Shown here: in pieces, positions 10,901-20,565 of the stretch
Layout: the number at the start of each line of letters is the position of its first letter
Numbering within the stretch: the first letter of the stretch is position 1
Assembly (NCBI GenBank): GCA_022702545.1
Contig: JAHRBC010000004.1
Coordinates: 3,348,001 to 3,412,000, forward strand
DNA from: Phycomyces nitens
Taxonomy: Eukaryota; Mucoromycota; Mucoromycetes; Mucorales; Phycomycetaceae
Direction: 5' to 3'
Length of the DNA stretch: 64,000 nucleotides
Made by a program: the position numbers and the translations under genes
The notes under the pieces: generated by a model
The model's input: only the letters and a program-made list of their open reading frames with translations
The model's database searches: none
What the model was told of the DNA's origin: nothing

Positions 10901-12770
10901 GCTTCCAGGCGGCTAACGGGAACTGTAGCCTGGTCGAGACTAATGGGATGGGGGCTTGTAGGGCGTGCTTCATGACCATGGGCCACCAAAATTGCGTCTG
11001 CCACCATGGGGTGACCAGAACGATCGTTGCCCGATCTTGCTTCATCTTCTGCACTACCCTCGGAATCAATCTCCATGGTGGGTGTGCAAAAATTCCTCTC
11101 TTTGGCCATCTCTGCTGGAAAGCATCTATCGCCTCTGCCGCCGGATCTGGCAGATAGCTCCAGAATCTCGCCAGCTTGGTGTTCTCGCGGCTGGCAAATG
11201 CGTCGACTGTCATGCGCCCCAAACTCCTCTGTATCTCTTGGAAGAGGCGTCGTGGCAAGGCCCACTCGTGGACCGGCTTCCTGACTCGGCTCAGTCTGTC
11301 GGCAGTGATGTTCTCCACCCCCGCAATATGTGACATCGTCACCTTGATGCCCTTCTGCACTCGCAGATTCCAAATCAGCAGGGCCAGTTCCTGCAACAAA
11401 GGCGAAGCGGTCCCACCCCACCTCATCGCATATTTGATCGCAGTTATATTGTCGCTTTGGATATGTACATGCTTGTGTTGGCAACCGTCGGCATGAAGCT
11501 GAAGGGCAAAAAGTACTGTCTTCAACTCTCTGGCGTTTATTGACGTGCCCTTCTCGGCCTCCGTCCAAAATCCCGATGTCCTCATCACGCTGGACGCGAC
11601 GCCCCAACCTGTGTCCGAAGCATCCACTTGGATGTTGAGGGCTGGACTGGTTTGAAGTGACTCTTGCACAGGCATCCCGTTGATCGTATGACCATTGGTC
11701 AACCACCACTGTAGTTCCATTTGCCCTTCCTTTGTGATAACCGCTCTGCTCTCCCACCTGCCACTCTGGTGCAGACTCCTTGCAAGGTCCCGTTGCAAGT
11801 AGCGGATCCGTATCAAGGCTTCCCCTATAGCCGGCATCATGGCTGTGAACTTCCCTATTAGAGAGGCGAGTTGGCGGCAAGTTGGTGAGGATCGCAGTGT
11901 CTGCTTGATTTTGTCGCGCAAATTCAGAAACTTGGCCTTGGGCACAGACAGCAACATTGTCCGAGTGGAGAACTGGAACCCCAAGAACTCTTGTTGTTGT
12001 AATGGGGTGGTGACACTCTTCTTGACGTTTATGATGAAACCCAGAGACTCCAAGTGCGCCATGGTCTCCCGAGTGTGAATTGTCGACAATTCCTTTGTCT
12101 TGGCCACCAAGCAAATGTCGTCGAGATAATACACTAATTGTATACCCTTGGCCCTCAGAGGTTCCAGGGCAAACCGCATCAATTTGGAGAAAACGTATGG
12201 AGCGGCACAGAGTCCAAAGGCTAATGCCTTGAACCGAAAGATCTTGGTCCGATGGCGGAAACTGAGATATTGGCGTGAGGCAGGGTGAATCGGTACCACC
12301 AAATATGCGTCTTTGAGGTCTATTTTTGTCATAAAGTCGCCTGGCGACAACAAGTCTCTCAGAGCAGGGACCCCCTCCATCTTGAAATGTTGGATTTGGA
12401 CGAACGAGTTTATCCTCTTGCAGTCTAGGATCGGTCTCTTCTTGTCCTTCTCCTGCAGGACAAACATCGGTGACAAGAATTGGTTGTCCTCCAAAGGCGC
12501 CTCCTCTATCACCTCCGCAGACAGGAACTTCTGGACTGCCTCTTCCAGGTCCAAGTCGGCCTCGACTGATATGCTCCGTGGTGGCAAAACCCAAGGCACT
12601 GGTGGTGACCTGAATTGGATCTTGTATCCTTCTCCCACTACCGATCTTGGCCACGATTGTGTTGTCAGGGTTTCCCAGGATTTCACAAATGCTTGGAGGC
12701 GCCCACCTGGGGAAATACCATCCTGGAAGCCTGTCGCTTGGGATGGTATCTTGGGTGTCTCCGTGCTCAA
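10842..12770 (-). CDS. DIRS reverse transcriptase / RNase H polyprotein
   Basis: 642 codons without interruption. RT fingers and palm: FVLQEKDKKRPILDCKRIN, MTKIDLKDAYLVVPIHP, and the catalytic YYLDD box (residues about 210-215). RNase H: IQVDASDTGWGVASS, ARELKTVLFALQ, and SDNITAIKYA. After it comes a segment with VDAFASRENTKLARFWS and FAHPPWRLIP, resembling the methyltransferase-like region found behind RNase H in DIRS elements. Gag lies 8 bp upstream in another frame and the recombinase overlaps downstream. This may still be a working enzyme, although the 5' end of the element is gone. Confidence 0.92.
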   Translation of the reverse strand: MSTETPKIPSQATGFQDGISPGGRLQAFVKSWETLTTQSWPRSVVGEGYKIQFRSPPVPWVLPPRSISVEADLDLEEAVQKFLSAEVIEEAPLEDNQFLSPMFVLQEKDKKRPILDCKRINSFVQIQHFKMEGVPALRDLLSPGDFMTKIDLKDAYLVVPIHPASRQYLSFRHRTKIFRFKALAFGLCAAPYVFSKLMRFALEPLRAKGIQLVYYLDDICLVAKTKELSTIHTRETMAHLESLGFIINVKKSVTTPLQQQEFLGFQFSTRTMLLSVPKAKFLNLRDKIKQTLRSSPTCRQLASLIGKFTAMMPAIGEALIRIRYLQRDLARSLHQSGRWESRAVITKEGQMELQWWLTNGHTINGMPVQESLQTSPALNIQVDASDTGWGVASSVMRTSGFWTEAEKGTSINARELKTVLFALQLHADGCQHKHVHIQSDNITAIKYAMRWGGTASPLLQELALLIWNLRVQKGIKVTMSHIAGVENITADRLSRVRKPVHEWALPRRLFQEIQRSLGRMTVDAFASRENTKLARFWSYLPDPAAEAIDAFQQRWPKRGIFAHPPWRLIPRVVQKMKQDRATIVLVTPWWQTQFWWPMVMKHALQAPIPLVSTRLQFPLAAWKLSHATIQKWRSSPRRRPSF

Positions 12771-12778
12771 GTGGCACT

Positions 12779-13198
12779 CTACTGTCCTGCTCCCTGAGCT
12801 GGGCGGACAGGCTGGTCGTTTCCCGGGCGAGGAGAACTGTTGGTTGGTTGGAAACCTCCACGGCCTCGGCCACGTCCACGGCCTCTGTCATGGTAACGTC
12901 CTCTTGAACCAAACGAGGAGGAGTTAGGGTTGCGACTGGGTGACATGGCTTTTGCCAGAATGGCTTGCTCGAACTTCGTTGCCTGGAAAGACTTGATAAA
13001 GGCTGGATCGTAGGCCAGGTTCTTGTCGTCATCATCCTCTGTACCTCGTAGGTACTCAGGGACCCCATAGGCCTTATCGAGCCACAGTTTGGCCTCGTCA
13101 TCGATCTGTTGGGCAGATCCGTATCCATAGACTGCTTGGCGTCGCGCGTGTTCTGCAAGATTGACCAGTTGGTCATGGGGAACGCCTGGATCTCTAAA
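12779..13198 (-). pseudogene. DIRS gag-like protein, N-terminus missing
   Basis: The frame begins at the truncation with TFRDPGVPHDQL and ends at a stop at 12779. It contains a region rich in charged residues followed by an RGRGRGRGRGGF tract (RGG-type, probably nucleic-acid binding) and a Pro/Gln-rich tail. Position directly before RT and the basic Gly-Arg tract suggest a gag role. Residues encoded upstream of 13198 come from the neighbouring Merlin sequence and are not part of this gene. Confidence 0.7.
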
Positions 13199-13781
13199 GG
13201 TTGATGGGGTTTTAAAGGTCAGATTTAAACTCCGCGTTTTTTGATTTTGATTATAGACATTACAAAAGTTAAAAAGTATAAAAAAAATAGTTCCGCTCAT
13301 ATAAATTTGGCTGTGACAGCTTAATTTTCAGTTGATTTATAATAGTTTTAAAATTTTAAAAAAATATATTAAATATATAAATATCTTTTGCAATATTTGG
13401 CTTAGAGTAATGTATATATAGTCAAAAAACTCGTCATAAAATAGGCGTCACAATGAAATACTTCAAAATGTTTTTATATATAGTAGATAGCTTATGAATT
13501 ATATCAATAAGTGATATTTATAAAAATATATATAAATTTAATTATATTAAAATAAGTCACAATATATTAATTAATATAAATGAGTTATAATATAGCAGCT
13601 GGTATGAATGAGTCATAAACAAGTGACTTGTATAAATGAGTCATAAAACAGTGACTGGTATATAGGAGTCACAAAAATTTAATTTTTATATGACTGGTTT
13701 TTTAGATAAATTAATAAATAGAGATCTAATTTTTACTATTCTTCTTTACTTTTCTTTCTACAAGTTCATCTTTTTATAATT

Positions 13782-16311
13782 ATGTCAATCACTACTCAAG
13801 ACCTTTCTTTCCCTTCACTGCCAACTACAAGATGGATCACAATGACTACAATTGATATTGAATCTACTAAGCAGTAAGTATAATTATATATTAAATATAT
13901 TTTATTAATTTAAAAATTAATAGATATTTAATTGCTATGGGGGTGTATTATCCAAGAAACCACCCAATTTTTACTTGTTCTGGTGGAAGCCCCATGGGAT
14001 ATATCTTTGAAAGAGATAGGGAATTCAGCTACAGATGCAGTGGTACAAACATCCAAGGACAACAGTGCTGCAGAAGAGAGAGAAAAACAGAAAGAATAGA
14101 TTCTTTCTTTGCCAAGAGACATCTTTCTGTAAATCTGGTCCTAGAAGGCATGTTTTACTGGTTAAACAAGATCCCAAGAATGACAATCAGTAGCATGCTT
14201 GGGTGTTCTCCAGAAAGTACCAGAAATCTGATTTCTGGGATCCATCAGCTGATTCAAATGGATCTAATGAATGAAGACATTCAAATTGGTAAGTAATATA
14301 ATTATTTATTTATATATGATCTATATACTAATATAAAAAATAGGTGGATTAGACAGCAATGGTAATCCTATCATTGTTGAAATTGATGAAAGCAAGTTTG
14401 GCAAGAGAAAATACTACAGAGGCCACCGTGTTGAAGGTGTTTGGGTTCTTGGGGGGATTGAGAGAACAGCAGACAGAAAGACATTTTTGGTGACAGTCCC
14501 CCAGAGAGATGCTGAAACTCTCCTTCAGATCATAAAGAAGTATGTCAGACCAGAAAGTATTATTTATACTGATTGGTGGGCTGCATATGGAGGACTGGAA
14601 TCAGTGATTAACAGTAATTATACTCATAAAACTGTTAATCACAGTGTTGAGTATGTGACAAGTGATGGTGTACACACCAATACAATTGAAGGTAAACTAT
14701 TATGATATACAGGGTCGGGTAACAAATTCTGCACTTTGAATCTCAGATTTTCATCTCTTTAGACACCTTTACACTTTGCTTTTCTTAATCTCTTAAATTC
14801 CATTAATAACTTTATCATCATGCCTAAAGTACAAAACACTCAACCCCACAGGACCTTGCAAAAGCTTTCAGATTTGAGAAAAGGAATCTTAATTGGGCTT
14901 AACATGGCCGGAATGAAAGTTGCCGACATTGCGAGACACGAAAACGTCCCACCTACTACAATCTCTCGTATTATTAAAAAATACAACGAAACTGGGTCTG
15001 TTGCTGACAAGAGCCGTTCAGGAAGACCAAAGCGACTTACTCCCAGAGAAGAAAGACATCTCATGTTCAACTTGAAGAGAGATCGTCATCAGACTTTGGG
15101 TGACATGGCTTGCACCATAAAGGAAGAGACGGGAAAATCTGTTTGTGCAAAGACTATTAGCACGACTTTACACAGAATGAATATTCATTCATGTGTAGCT
15201 CTCGCGAAGCCTCTCCTGACTAAGGAGCACATTGCAAAGCGCCGCACTTTTTACAATGCTGTAAAAAACTGGGATCAGCAATGGGAAAAGGTGATCTGGA
15301 GTGATGAGTCTAAGTTCTCTCTCTTCAAGAAGAATGGCCGTACCCATGTTTGGCGTGAGCCTAATGAGAAGTACCACCCTGACTGCCTTACTCCAAAAGT
15401 GCAAGGAAATGGAGGTTCAATCATGATCTGGGGGTGTATCTGGGCAGGAGGGGTTGGACCACTTGTTGTCTTGGATGGCAATATGAATGCCAAAAAGTAT
15501 GTGAAGGTTTTGCAAGACTCTTTTTGCCTTTCTATGAGAGTCTTCCCCATGTTGAGGGTGGTGGCTACATTTACCAAGAAGACAATGCCACCTCCCATAA
15601 AGCAGCCATGTCAGAAAGGTGTAAAGAAGATCTTGGGCTGAAGGTCTTGGAGTGGCCACCAAACAGTCCTGACCTCAGCCCAATCGAAAACATCTGGAGT
15701 CTTTTGGATGACCTTTTGAGGATGAGGCCTCACAAGCCTACCACTCTGGACGAGTTGAAGGAGGCTTTACAAGAAAGCTGGAGAATGGTGACAGTAGATG
15801 TTTGTGAACGATACTGTCTCCACATGGATATCAGATTAGCTGCTTTGAAAGCAAATAAATTTATGCATATTCCATATTAAACATAACGCATTTTTTTACT
15901 ATTGTAAACTTCATACATTGAAGATTAGTCTCTATGAATCTCATGGCTATATGTAGTCTTTACATTCTTTACTACACGATTAAAGATACAAGACTTTTAT
16001 CTTCTTTTTTATCGGACATTAAAACCACCACAGTTTTTTACTGGACCCTGTAATATTAATATATATTTAATAATTATTTTATAGGTCTCTGGAATGGGAT
16101 AAAAATGAACTGTTCTCCTAGATTGAGAACAAAGAAGATGATGCTTTGGTTACTCATGGAATTCATTTGGAGAAGAAAGTATGAAGGTAAACTTTGGGAA
16201 GGTTTACTTAAAACCTTAAGAGAAGTTTCTTTTGGAAATATAAATTCAGCTGCCATATTTACAGATTTTGAATTTGTTTATGATAATAATGAAGAATATG
16301 CTGAAGATTAA
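13782..16311 (+). CDS. Merlin transposase, four exons, Tc1 in the third intron
   Basis: Exons 13782-13873, 13924-14288, 14344-14691 and 16085-16311, all with GT-AG borders, join into one open frame. The DDE catalytic residues are visible in IVEIDESKFGKRKYYRGH (D), IYTDWWAAYGGL (D) and HTNTIEGLWNGIK (E, across the third splice). The N-terminal exon pair holds a Cys-containing region. The third intron (14692-16084) would be only 50 nt long without the Tc1 element and its TA duplication; with it, 1,393 nt. The reading frame itself carries no stop or frameshift, so the enzyme could still be made if the long intron is spliced. The start chosen is the first ATG in frame. Confidence 0.85.
14710..16050 (+). 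mobile_element. Tc1/mariner element (1,341 bp)
   Basis: Starts CAGGGTCGGGTAACAAA and ends (reverse complement) CAGGGTCCAGTAAAAAA, flanked by TA on both sides (14708-14709 and 16051-16052), the universal Tc1/mariner target duplication. It lies wholly inside an intron of the Merlin transposase. The inverted repeats are short and imperfect. Confidence 0.93.
14820..15880 (+). pseudogene. Tc1 transposase with one frameshift
   Basis: N-terminal paired-type helix-turn-helix (VADIARHENVPPTTISRIIKK), GRPKRLT linker, then the catalytic domain. Catalytic residues are WSDESKF (D), YQEDNATSH (D) and SPIENIW (E) with 34 residues between the last two, the DD34E spacing of Tc1. The frame changes near 15520 in a T run (GACTCTTTTTGCC): the first frame ends at 15641, and the rest of the protein continues in the next frame from about 15521 to 15880. 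One missing T explains it, either a real mutation or a homopolymer read error. Confidence 0.9.
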
Positions 16312-16793
16312 AATAAAATATTTTTTAAAATATAAAAAATTATACTTTATTCAATCTAAATTAAATATAAATTATTAAAAAGACTTTACCATGAATTGAA
16401 CATGGGCCATTTATTTGATAAGTAAAAAAATTACAACTGGACTATAGTTATAATTTAGTAATTTTTATTTTTTTACACATATAACCAGCACAAAACATGG
16501 TTTGTTAATTTAACTTTTTATTATAATCTATAGATAGTTTTTCTGATAAAGTATTATATGCTTGTTATATATTGATATTGATTACAAAAAAATTTCAGAA
16601 CGAATGATATAACTTTTATCAAAATAGGAGTAATATTCATAGAGAAAATATCAAAATAAAAATAAATTATATTATTGGATATAAAATTAAAAACTAGTCA
16701 CATTTGCATTAAAAACTTTATCTTGAATTTGAATATTCATTGATATAACTAACAAATAGGTACTTAAATCTGGGTCCAAAAACCCCGGCAACC

Positions 16794-17505
16794 TTCATTC
16801 AACCCTAATATCAATACCAAGGGTCTTCAGAGAGCTATGCACTTCCCTATGGGTAAGGCAATGTGAACGTGGGATATACACATATTGGTAGCCAGTGGGA
16901 CCAGTAGGGATAGTGAACATGCGTGTTGATACAGCAATACGGCGGGCAGAAGGTGCTTTAGGTGTCCTAACAAGAGATATCTTTTTGGGAGCAATAGGAG
17001 GGAGATGGGCAGCAGTAGCAGTAGCCCAGGTAGAGGCTTCAATACCAGGTTCTTTGGCTTTGGGAGTGGTCTGTGCACTAGCAGAATTTGAATTATAAAC
17101 AGATTGTTCTTGAGATTGCAATTGCAATTGGAGATTGGCAATTTGTTTGTGGGCATCAGCTAATTGCTGAGTTAATCAGACATTAGCAGAGGCCAGAGAT
17201 TCCAATTTGTCAGTTCTTTGGCGCAATTCAGTGAATTCAGCCTGCATGTTGTGCATGAATGAGATGAGCTCAGATGGTAATCCCATCATGGTTGATGATG
17301 CTAATTGCATCAACATTTCTGATCGTAAAAATGAAAAGTTGTCAGAATTGGCTGAAATTTTTTGTGGTGACAGGTGAGGTGACAAGCGTAATGGATGTGT
17401 TGGTTTGGTCAATGGATGCGTCGTTTTGGACGAGATATTCAATGGATTAATCTGGATTTTGGATGGATTAAGCAAAACTATTTTTGGCAAACTGAATAAA
17501 ATCAT
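16794..17505 (-). pseudogene. Fragment resembling LINE (non-LTR) ORF1 N-terminus
   Basis: Minus-strand frame from 17505 with a Pro/Thr-rich start, a likely coiled-coil segment (MQAEFTELRQRTDKLESLA, then LTQQLADAHKQIANLQLQL) and a segment with APSARRIAV and GYQYVYIPRSHCLTHREV. One in-frame TGA at 17176-17178 divides it. It ends abruptly at the Merlin border (16793). The VYIP segment reminds me of ORF1-type proteins of fungal LINEs, but this is recall of a pattern. No reverse transcriptase follows. Confidence 0.45.
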
Positions 17506-18562
17506 TGCTTGAGTGAAAGTGACGCGTGTTGAGTTTGTTGTGAGTGAAAACGAGTCAGAAAAATATAGAAAATTAAATACCACTCGTTGACAATAACGAT
17601 GGTGCAATAAATAAAGATAACAACGGGGTAGAAACCGAAGTTAGACAGCAAGAAACGGACAAGAGAAGAGAAAGGTAAGATATGGAAAGAAATATAGAAC
17701 TTCGCTCGGGACAGTTGAATATATTCTTGACAGCAAACGGTACAAAAAGGAAGAGATAAAATAGAGGAAGGGAACTTGATAATTTCACTCAGGACAATTA
17801 GACAAGTTGACAGCAAAGTACGAGAGGGATACAAATTTGACGGAAAAGGGAAATGGATGAAAAGAAAAAATCAATCTTGGCACAAGTATGGCTAGGAATT
17901 TCTATACAAGACAATTCACTAGTTCAGGGACGGAAATTAAGAGAGAGGTAACTGATGATGTTTATTTGATGAAGATTTTGATCTCTTATATAGATTTGTA
18001 AAATATTACTTAATGATGAATTTCTAGATTAATTTTTGTAAATGAAAATGAGCGTGCGAAAAATAGATGAGATAATAACGATGTGTTGGGAGGAAGTATG
18101 AACGATAAGACAAGATAATGATATGAAGGTGCAATAAGTATGAAATGTAGTGTAAAATGGTAAATGCGATGAAGGACAATGAAATAAAAGAAATGCCGAT
18201 GTGCGGGAAAATGACTTGAGATGTAGATAAAGGAAGATGGTGGTTGATGCGCACAGACATGGATATGGGGAAGGGAAAGGTGAGATGATGACAAAAAGGT
18301 GGGTACAAATGACAAATAAGGAAATGATGATGAGGGGTTTAAAATGAGAGCGAGGGTGACAAATAAGGAAAATCAAAGGAGTGCGGAAGAGAGAGGAATA
18401 TGAGAGAAACAAAGTGACTTGCGATTGGGAAAAGGTGACGTTGCTAGTTGATCAGAAGGCTACGTCACTCTTTTTTGGCAGAGAAGGCCTTGGAAAGTCA
18501 CGTGGATGGGTGAGAAGTCGCCGAAGCTGGAAACCCTACAACACCCGTGTCAAAAGAGCCGT
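17506..18562. other. Purine-rich stretch without a recognisable gene
   Basis: The plus strand is strongly A/G-rich, especially 18030-18400, so the minus strand shows long but low-complexity open frames of Ser, Leu, Phe, His and Ile that I regard as spurious. It may include the 5' region of the LINE-like fragment or the upstream region of the tRNA gene. No promoter element is assignable. Confidence 0.5.
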
Positions 18563-18635
18563 GGGGATGTAGCTCAAATGGTAGAGCGCTCGCTTAGCAT
18601 GCGAGAGGCACTGGGATCGACGCCCAGCTTCTCCA
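18563..18635 (+). tRNA. tRNA-Ala (anticodon AGC)
   Basis: 73 nt, no intron. Acceptor GGGGATG pairs with CTTCTCC (one G-U, one U-U), the anticodon stem CTCGC/GCGAG closes the loop TTAGCAT giving AGC, and the T arm TGGG/CCCA encloses ATCGACG. Discriminator A. Internal A box TAGCTCAAATGG and B box GGGATCGACGCC are recognisable Pol III promoter elements. This is the only host gene I can identify in the window. Confidence 0.96.
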
Positions 18636-18636
18636 C

Positions 18637-18640
18637 TTTT
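18637..18640 (+). terminator. Pol III terminator
   Basis: TTTT directly after the tRNA 3' end, the usual oligo-T stop for RNA polymerase III. Confidence 0.7.
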
Positions 18641-20278
18641 AACACTTTTGTTGTTACACTCACTTGTCATGCCTGAATTAATGTCAGCTTGTTGTTTTGG
18701 AGCATCTCCTTATTTTTCCTCGATCGCTATCTGAATTTCGAGGAATAGTGGCTTTTTCAGAGGAGGCTTGGCTGAGTACCTAGTTATTTTTTCTCAATTT
18801 ATTTTTTATATTTTTCTTTCTCGAATTATTTATTCAAAAATGTCCACCAACACCATTATCTATAATGTCTCAAACATTCAAAATGCTTTAATCAACTCCT
18901 CCATTGAAGGCATTAAGATGCTTCCTTTGAATACAACAATCTCAGTAAAAGCAAATGAATGGGAGCAGTGTCTTAGCCGAATGAATACACTGTGCTCAAC
19001 AAAGTGGATAGTAAATAGAAAACTTACGGATCCAACCTTGGTCTTTGGAGAGACAAAGCAATGCCATCGTGCTGGAAAATACCAGTCTAAGCGACAAGTC
19101 CGTCTAGCACAAAAAGATACAAAGACATGTGGTTGTACGGCTGCTTTGAGAATCAAGCAGTTTAACAATACTTCAATTGTTACCTTTTGTATGACAAAAG
19201 ATCATACCAACCATGTTCCTGGAGAGAGCCAGGAAATAAGAACCTTGCCTTTGCCTTCTGAGGCAATCAGAATTATTGAGGATCAGTTGAGAAGTGGAAG
19301 CAACTGTAGAAATACAAGGATATCCACACTTAGACAGATTGAAAACTGGGGTGTTGGTACCAGAAAGCCTAATTATGAAGAAATTTATAATAGAATGAGA
19401 AAGGTTCGTTAATAATAGCACATACAAGAGGTTAGATTTAATGATATTTATACAAAATATAGATGAAGACATTGCTCTATATGTTCGATTCAGATGAAAA
19501 CACTTCAGTAGCAATCTGGTTAAATGAAAAGCTTCTTTCTCAGAGCTATACAGTTTTTACTGGAAACATTTCCCTGTACTCTAGTAATCAGAATCTCTTT
19601 GCTTTTGGGTTCCAATCACCCACACAAGTAACCATAATGAGCATGTGCCAGTCTTTTTGCCTCGATGCCACACATGGTATTTCATCAAGAAGTATGGAAG
19701 TCATGTATTCCTTGGTTACCAGACATCCACAAACTGGTAAAGGCTACCCTGTTGCATACATGGTGACAAATGACCAGACAGTTGGACCAATCAACCAATG
19801 GCTTGTGCATCTTCGTCAAAGCAGTAACTTTTCACCACTCAATATCACAATTGATTGCTGTATTGCTGAAGTCAATGCAATTAAAACAGCATTACCTCAG
19901 ACAACAATTCACTACTGTGAATTCCATGTTCTTTGTGCCTGGCAGAACAATTTGGATAGTAAGGTCAAGTTGGATGGCTCGTATACAACATAACAGCTTG
20001 GATCATACAAAAGACAACTGAAGACTGATCTGAAAGACATACTTGTTGAGTCAGATGAAACAGTTTTTTTGACGAAAATTGCTGCTTTCAAACAAAATAT
20101 CCAAAGTCAACCCAAATTTCTTCATTACTTTGAAAGAAAATGGACAGCCACTGAAGAATTGTTGAGGAGATGGGGGCGCCCTTACATTCACGAACAGCAC
20201 CAGAGATATTTAACCAACAACTATATTGAATCGTGGCATAATCAGTTGAAGGTTATTTACTTTAATCGCGCCAGAATC

Positions 20279-20565
20279 TGTCAGGAACTGATCCAAGCAG
20301 ACAAGGCAAGAGACAGAAACAGGAGGTTCAAGGATAAGTTATTAATAAAAGACGTTGTTCGCTTGATCTTTCTATGATCAAGCTCTACTGGTATTTATAT
20401 GTTTTCTAGCTAGGGTAAAGATATGTCTAAATATAATGATTGGTAACTGTGGCGGGTGGGTGTACAAGAAAGGAAAGTCTAAAGATAGCTATGATATATT
20501 TGGTCTTCTAGCTAGTATCCATTTCGGGAGTGTGGCACGAAGGCTGTTAGGAACCAATCCTAACA
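20279..20565 (-). repeat. 3' LTR of gypsy 1
   Basis: 287 bp, TG to CA, paired with 25281-25567. Confidence 0.95.

Larger units (their letters stand above)
9533..13198 (-). mobile_element. DIRS-type tyrosine-recombinase retrotransposon, 5' truncated
   Basis: The minus strand carries, in order, a gag-like ORF, an RT/RNase H ORF and a tyrosine recombinase, the diagnostic set for DIRS-like elements, which integrate by recombinase rather than DDE integrase. The body is clearly more GC-rich than its surroundings. An inverted repeat (9538-9621 against 9769-9852) lies at the 3' end, as expected for the unusual DIRS termini. The 5' end is cut inside gag at 13198, where the Merlin inverted repeat starts. 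Confidence 0.9.
13199..16793 (+). mobile_element. Merlin (IS1595-like) DNA transposon, interrupted by a Tc1 element
   Basis: Imperfect terminal inverted repeats: left GGTTGATGGGGTTTTAAAGG at 13199, right (reverse complement from 16793) GGTTGCCGGGGTTTTTGG, both followed by CAGATTTAA. Between them lies an ISXO2/IS1595-type transposase gene. Subterminal copies of GAGTCATAAA and AGTGACT (13605-13680) are probably binding sites. Flanks are DIRS gag on the left and a LINE-like fragment on the right, and the 8-bp flanking sequences do not match, so no target duplication supports the insertion in its present context. Confidence 0.8.

Noticed and set aside
18010..18412. Overlapping minus-strand open frames of 94-127 codons, rich in Ser, His, Ile and Phe
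   Set aside because: They come from a purine-rich plus strand; three frames are open at once and the composition is low-complexity. No motif is present.
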